This document shows, piece after piece, positions 60,096 through 64,000 of a stretch of 64,000 nt of DNA. How positions within the stretch are numbered: the stretch's first letter is position 1; the number at the start of each line of letters is the position of its first letter. A program made the position numbers and the translations under genes. Source of the stretch: Trinickia violacea (GTDB lineage: Bacteria > Pseudomonadota > Gammaproteobacteria > Burkholderiales > Burkholderiaceae); NCBI RefSeq assembly GCF_005280735.1, contig NZ_CP040077.1, forward strand, positions 4,092,001 to 4,156,000, given 5' to 3'. The notes below the pieces were generated by a model. The model was given only the letters and a program-made list of their open reading frames with translations. It searched no databases and was not told where the DNA came from.

Positions 60096-60234
60096 GACGG
60101 CGCTCGCTTGTGACGACGATTTGCCTCCTCGTCTTTTTGCTTTTTGCGAAACGCGCGCCGTTGGTTTCTCTCGATTGGAGCGGCAATCCTCAACTTGCTC
60201 CACGGCGTGCCCGCAATGGGCACGCCGTTTTTTT
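60096..60234 (+). ncRNA. Candidate plus-strand small RNA ending at an orphan terminator
   Basis: The terminator at 60203-60234 has its U-tract on the plus strand, yet no plus-strand gene lies between 59896 and 60203. A TAAAAT at 60084-60089 would start a transcript near 60096, about 139 bases long. It contains CCTCCTC at about 60127-60133, which can pair with ribosome sites, and a U-rich stretch. The -35 is poor and no homologue is known to me, so this is inferred from the terminator direction. Confidence 0.45.
60203..60234 (+). terminator. Plus-strand intrinsic terminator with no upstream annotated gene
   Basis: CGGCGTGCCC and GGGCACGCCG form a perfect 10-bp stem around GCAAT, followed by seven T. 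On the minus strand there is no U-tract after the stem, so it does not serve maeB. Confidence 0.85.
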
Positions 60235-60253
60235 GTCGACCGGAGTTGGCGCT

Positions 60254-62551
60254 TTAGCGCGCTGCGCTCACGTCGGCCACGAGCAGCGCCGTCATGTTGA
60301 CGATCCGGCGCACCGTCGCGGACTCGGTCAGCACGTGCACCGGTTTGGCTGCGCCAAGCAGGATCGGACCGATCGCGATGTTGTTGCCGGCTGCCGTCTT
60401 CAGCAGGTTGTACGAAATGTTCGCTGCGTCGATGTTCGGCAGGATCAAGAGGTTCGCGTCGCCTTCGAGCGTCGAATCAGGCAGCACTTCCTTGCGCAGA
60501 TTCGCGTCGAGCGCCACGTCGCCGTGCATTTCGCCGTCGATTTGCAGGTCGGGCGCACGCTCTTTCAGGAGTGCCAGCGTGTCGCGCATCTTCTGCGCGC
60601 ACGGCGCATTGCTCGTGCCGAAGTTCGAATGCGACAGCAGCGCGATCTTCGGCTCGATGCCGAAGCGGCGCACTTCTTCAGCCGCCATGATCGTGATTTC
60701 CGCGAGCTCTTCCGGCGTCGGGTCGACGTTCACGTGCGTATCGGCGAGGAAAATCTGGCGGCCCGGCAACACGAGTCCGTTCATCGCCGCGAACACCTTG
60801 CAGCCTTCACGCTTGCCGATGATCTGGTTGATGAAGTGCAGGTGGCGATGCGGCGTGGAGACCGTGCCGCAAATCATGCCGTCGGCCTCGCCCTTTTCCA
60901 CGAGCATCGCGCCGATCAGCGTCGTGCGGCGGCGCATTTCGACGCGCGCAAGGCGCTCGCTGATGCCCTTGCGCGCCATCATCTTCGCGTAGGTCTGCCA
61001 GAAATCCTTGTAGCGCTCGTCGTGCTCGGTGTTGACGACCGTGTAATCGACGCCCGCCGTCAAACGCAGGCCGTAACGCTCGATGCGGTGCTCGATCACC
61101 GCCGGACGGCCGATCAGGATCGGCGTCGCAAGCTTCTCGTCGACGGCGATCTGCACCGCGCGCAGCACGCGCTCTTCCTCGCCCTCCGCGAACACGACGC
61201 GCTTCTTCTCGGGCACCACATTGCGCGCCTGCTGGAAGATCGGCTTCATCGTCGTGCCGCTGTGATACACGAATTGCTGGAGGTGGACCTCGTACGCCTC
61301 CATGTCTTCGATCGGCCGCGTCGCGACGCCCGAATCCATCGCCGCCTGAGCGACGGCCGGTGCGATCTTGACGATGAGGCGCGGATCGAAGGGCTTCGGA
61401 ATCAGATACTCGGGACCGAACGACAGATCCTGGATACCGTAAGCTGTCGCAACGATGTCGCTCTGCTCCTGCCGCGCGAGATCGGCGATCGCGTTGACCG
61501 CCGCAATTTCCATTTCACGCGTGATCGTGGACGCGCCTGCATCGAGCGCGCCGCGGAAGATGAACGGGAAGCACAGGACGTTGTTGACCTGGTTCGGATA
61601 GTCGGTGCGGCCGGTCGCGAGCACCGCGTCCGGCCGCACTTCGAGCGCGGCTTCCGGCAGGATTTCCGGCGTCGGGTTCGCGAGTGCGAGGATCAGCGGC
61701 TTGGGCCCCATCTCCTTGACCATCTCGGGCTTGAGCACGCCGCCCGCCGACAGGCCGAGGAAAATGTCCGCACCCGGAATCGCTTCGGCCAGCGTCCGCG
61801 CGCTCGTTTCGCGCGCGAAGCGCTCCTTGTCCGGGTCCATCAGCTCGGTGCGGCCCTTGTAGACCACGCCGGCCAAATCCGTGACGAGGATGTTCTCGAG
61901 CGGCAAGCCGAGATCGACGAGCAGGTCGAGACACGCCAGCGCCGCCGCGCCGGCGCCGGACGCGACGAGCTTCACTTCGCGGATGTCTTTGCCGACCACC
62001 TTGAGGCCGTTGGTCACCGCCGCCGCAACGACGATCGCCGTACCGTGCTGGTCGTCGTGGAAAACCGGAATCTTCATGCGCTTGCGGCACTCGCGCTCGA
62101 CGATGAAGCAGTCCGGCGCCTTGATGTCTTCGAGGTTGATGCCGCCGAAGGTCGGCTCGAGCGCGGCGATCACGTCGACGAGCTTGTGCGGGTCCGACTC
62201 GTTCAGCTCGATGTCGAACACGTCGATGCCGGCGAACTTCTTGAACAGCACCGCCTTGCCTTCCATCACCGGCTTCGACGCGAGCGGCCCGATGTTGCCG
62301 AGACCGAGCACCGCGGTGCCGTTCGTCACCACGCCGACGAGATTGCTGCGCGCCGTGAAGCGTGCCGCATTCAGCGGGTTCTCGACGATTTCCTCGCAGG
62401 CGTAGGCAACGCCCGGCGAATACGCGAGCGCGAGATCGCGCTGATTGATCATCTGCTTGGTCGGCGCGATCGCGATCTTCCCCGGGGTGGGGAACTCGTG
62501 ATAATCGAGAGCGGCTTCGCGGAGTTTGGATTTGGCGGGATTGGTAGACAT
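60254..62551 (-). CDS. maeB: NADP-dependent malic enzyme with C-terminal phosphotransacetylase-like domain
   Basis: 765 residues. The malic-enzyme half (1-430) includes YSPGVAYACEEI, FKKFAGIDVFDIEL, the metal/substrate block PVFHDDQHGTAIVVAAA and the dinucleotide loop VASGAGAAALACLDLLVDLG. The C-terminal half (about 440-765) resembles phosphotransacetylase (EGEEERVLRAVQIAVDE, LPDSTLEGDANLLILPNIDAAN) and in MaeB proteins acts as a regulatory, acetyl-CoA-responsive domain. Oxidative decarboxylation of malate yields pyruvate and NADPH. A palindrome lies at the predicted transcription start. Confidence 0.97.
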   Translation of the reverse strand: MSTNPAKSKLREAALDYHEFPTPGKIAIAPTKQMINQRDLALAYSPGVAYACEEIVENPLNAARFTARSNLVGVVTNGTAVLGLGNIGPLASKPVMEGKAVLFKKFAGIDVFDIELNESDPHKLVDVIAALEPTFGGINLEDIKAPDCFIVERECRKRMKIPVFHDDQHGTAIVVAAAVTNGLKVVGKDIREVKLVASGAGAAALACLDLLVDLGLPLENILVTDLAGVVYKGRTELMDPDKERFARETSARTLAEAIPGADIFLGLSAGGVLKPEMVKEMGPKPLILALANPTPEILPEAALEVRPDAVLATGRTDYPNQVNNVLCFPFIFRGALDAGASTITREMEIAAVNAIADLARQEQSDIVATAYGIQDLSFGPEYLIPKPFDPRLIVKIAPAVAQAAMDSGVATRPIEDMEAYEVHLQQFVYHSGTTMKPIFQQARNVVPEKKRVVFAEGEEERVLRAVQIAVDEKLATPILIGRPAVIEHRIERYGLRLTAGVDYTVVNTEHDERYKDFWQTYAKMMARKGISERLARVEMRRRTTLIGAMLVEKGEADGMICGTVSTPHRHLHFINQIIGKREGCKVFAAMNGLVLPGRQIFLADTHVNVDPTPEELAEITIMAAEEVRRFGIEPKIALLSHSNFGTSNAPCAQKMRDTLALLKERAPDLQIDGEMHGDVALDANLRKEVLPDSTLEGDANLLILPNIDAANISYNLLKTAAGNNIAIGPILLGAAKPVHVLTESATVRRIVNMTALLVADVSAAR

Positions 62552-62578
62552 GAGGCGGTCGGTCTTGAGGGCGGATTA

Positions 62579-62602
62579 GAATAGCTATTCGGTCGCATTG
62601 TA
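62579..62602 (-). promoter_or_regulatory. maeB promoter with palindrome at the predicted start of transcription
   Basis: On the minus strand TACAAT (62597-62602) is followed after 6 bases by the perfect 12-base palindrome GAATAGCTATTC (62579-62590), which would occupy +1 to +12. The -35 is weak. Confidence 0.5.
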
Positions 62603-62768
62603 GCGCCATTCAACGGCCTAATTCCTTCAATTCGGGTACAACTGCTGCGACTGAAATATGGCCAAGGCCGGCATCGAACGATCGCCTCAAACCATTGCTG
62701 CAGCGCGCCATTCGCGGTCAACGCTTTGTTTTTTCAACGCCTTTTGCGAAAACCTTCGGTCCTCTCTC

Positions 62769-63794
62769 GTGAGCCAGACTTCTCTTTCCGAGTTCTCACT
62801 GATCGAACGATTTTTTGAGCGCCGTGCACTAAATCGTTCGCCCAACGACGTCGATCGCGCCGTGCTCGGCATCGGTGACGACTGCGCACTGATCGCCCCG
62901 CGCGCCGGCCAGTCGCTGGCGATATCGACGGACATGCTCGTCGAAGGCCGGCACTTCTTCCCCGGCGTCGATCCGCATGCGCTCGGCCACAAGACGCTCG
63001 CCGTGAACTTGTCGGACCTCGCCGCGATGGGCGCAAAGCCGCGCGCCTTCACGCTCGCATTCGCACTGCCGGACGCGCGCGAGGCATGGCTCGCCGCGTT
63101 CAGCGACGGTCTGTTCGAGCTGGCCGAGCGATTCGATTGCGAGCTGATCGGCGGCGACACGACGCGCGGGCCGCTCAATCTCTGCGTGACGGTGTTCGGC
63201 GACGTGCCGCCGGATCTCGCGCTGCGACGCGATGCCGCGCGTGACGGCGACGACATCTGGGTGTCGGGCACCCTCGGCGATGCGCGCGCCGGATTGGGCG
63301 TGGCGCGCGGCGAATGGTCCGTGACCGGGGACGACGCAGCGAGCGATACGGCAACTTTTCGTCGAGCGCTCGAACGCCCCGAGCCGCGCATCGCGCTCGG
63401 CATCGCCCTGCGCGGGCTCGCGCGCGCCGCGCTCGATATCTCCGATGGCCTCGCAGGCGATCTGTTGCACATTCTCGAACGCTCGCGCGTCAACGCGTCA
63501 GTCGACGCCGACGCAGTGCCGCGCTCCGCCGCGCTCTCCCGGCTATCCGCCGATGTGCAGCGCCGCTGCACGCTCACGGGCGGCGACGACTACGAGCTGT
63601 GCTTCACCGCTCCCGCCGCGACTCGTGAAGCGATCGAAGCGATCGGCGCCGAAGTGAAGGTGCCGGTCACGCGCATCGGTACAATAAGCACTTTGAAAGC
63701 TGCGGCGGACCGGCCTGCGATTACCTGGCACGACTCGACAGGCGCCCCGCTTTCCCTGACGTTGCAAGGCTTCGATCATTTCAATGCAGACTGA
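62769..63794 (+). CDS. thiL: Thiamine-monophosphate kinase
   Basis: Phosphorylates ThMP to thiamine diphosphate. 341 residues from GTG 62769, giving (M)SQTSLSEFSLIERFFERR, which aligns with the family start EFSLIARYF; the frame is open to 62658 but that part has no match. Nucleotide and metal sites: LGIGDDCALIAPR (about 35-47), STDMLVEGRHFF, NLSDLAAMGA, LIGGDTTRGP and the C-terminal LDISDGLAGDL and TGGDDYELCF. No clear ribosome site precedes the GTG. pgpA overlaps its 3' end by 11 bases. Confidence 0.93.
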   Translation: MSQTSLSEFSLIERFFERRALNRSPNDVDRAVLGIGDDCALIAPRAGQSLAISTDMLVEGRHFFPGVDPHALGHKTLAVNLSDLAAMGAKPRAFTLAFALPDAREAWLAAFSDGLFELAERFDCELIGGDTTRGPLNLCVTVFGDVPPDLALRRDAARDGDDIWVSGTLGDARAGLGVARGEWSVTGDDAASDTATFRRALERPEPRIALGIALRGLARAALDISDGLAGDLLHILERSRVNASVDADAVPRSAALSRLSADVQRRCTLTGGDDYELCFTAPAATREAIEAIGAEVKVPVTRIGTISTLKAAADRPAITWHDSTGAPLSLTLQGFDHFNAD

Positions 63795-64000
63795 CCCCAC
63801 GCTCGGCGGCGGCGCCGGCGAGGTCCCGCGCGCGGCCAAACCGCGGCGCGCGACCGCGCGCTTCATGCTCACGCACCCGCTTCACATCATCTCGCTCGGT
63901 TTCGGCAGCGGCCTGTCGCCGATCATGCCGGGCACGGTCGGCACGCTGTTCGCGTGGGCGTCGTTCGCGGTGCTGAGCCGTCATCTGACCGTCATCGACT
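63784..64000 (+). CDS. pgpA: Phosphatidylglycerophosphatase A (start only; 3' end outside window)
   Basis: 72 codons visible. After a Gly/Ala/Arg-rich leader (MQTDPTLGGGAGEVPRAAK) comes THPLHIISLGFGSGLSPIMPG and GTVGTLFAW, the characteristic PgpA N-terminus. The enzyme dephosphorylates phosphatidylglycerol phosphate in the inner membrane. Its ATG lies inside the last 11 bases of thiL in another frame, the common thiL-pgpA coupling. Confidence 0.92.
   Translation, partial: MQTDPTLGGGAGEVPRAAKPRRATARFMLTHPLHIISLGFGSGLSPIMPGTVGTLFAWASFAVLSRHLTVID

Noticed and set aside
60110..62584. 824-codon plus-strand open frame starting with a hydrophobic MTTICLLVFLLF segment
   Set aside because: It reads straight through a strong plus-strand terminator and is otherwise the antisense of maeB; the hydrophobic start is chance.

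Overview
The window is 64 kb of high-GC (roughly two-thirds G+C) bacterial chromosome packed with single-copy housekeeping genes. Gene content and order (ruvCAB; dtd-tyrS; rplM-rpsI-erpA; fur next to bamE-dapB-exbBD-leuS-lptE-holA; gapA-tkt; maeB; a separate DusB-Fis pair) point to the core chromosome of a betaproteobacterium of the Burkholderiaceae, Burkholderia sensu lato (Paraburkholderia, Trinickia or Caballeronia are all possible). No insertion sequence, prophage, CRISPR array, rRNA or tRNA gene was seen. The one certain structural RNA is RNase P RNA (22.7-23.15 kb, minus strand).

Layout. 0-6 kb: 5' part of pntA (minus), a Nudix hydrolase, mnmA, a membrane-anchored glutamate-synthase-like FMN protein, an orphan ABC permease and a GST. 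6-12 kb: pepP, a UbiH-type hydroxylase, dusB-fis (ATGA overlap) and purH. 12-14.6 kb: ruvC, ruvA, ruvB. 14.6-21 kb: an MpaB/DUF2236 protein, a histidine phosphatase, dtd, tyrS, anmK, erpA, rpsI and rplM. 21-26.3 kb: a DUF1090 protein, a predicted small RNA with anti-Shine-Dalgarno motifs, an OsmC protein, rnpB, DUF3025-pyrC, and a class II amidotransferase. 26.4-32.3 kb: the gltIJKL glutamate/aspartate ABC importer, glutamate dehydrogenase and a LysR regulator with a plausible operator. 32.4-39.7 kb: purB, then the gluconate/Entner-Doudoroff block (gntK, gntP, eda, edd and divergent hexR). 39.7-49.8 kb: hemJ, proA, holA, lptE, leuS, exbD, exbB, dapB, bamE, all minus, with fur divergent. 50-54 kb: allA, allantoicase and a DctA-type carrier in one minus-strand unit with a divergent FadR/GntR regulator. 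54-58.8 kb: gapA, tkt, a VOC protein, rsmE. 58.9-64 kb: barstar-like inhibitor plus secreted RNase, maeB, thiL and the start of pgpA.

How the genes work together. Gluconate is imported (GntP), phosphorylated (GntK) and cleaved by Edd/Eda to pyruvate and glyceraldehyde-3-phosphate. HexR is read divergently from edd, and the region between them carries two matching 15-bp TGTAG-N5-CTACA palindromes. GapA, Tkt and MaeB handle the downstream carbon. GltIJKL plus glutamate dehydrogenase form a glutamate uptake and catabolism module. The ureide unit carries three copies of a CTGGTC-N-GACCAG operator in front of dctA and its regulator.

The most interesting points are small and regulatory. The first is the anti-Shine-Dalgarno small RNA at about 21.82-21.91 kb, which has a near-consensus promoter and an intrinsic terminator in the same direction. 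The second is an intrinsic terminator at 60.20-60.23 kb whose U-tract faces away from maeB and so implies an unannotated plus-strand transcript next to the RNase/barstar pair. Gene functions were assigned by eye from protein motifs; no database search was run.
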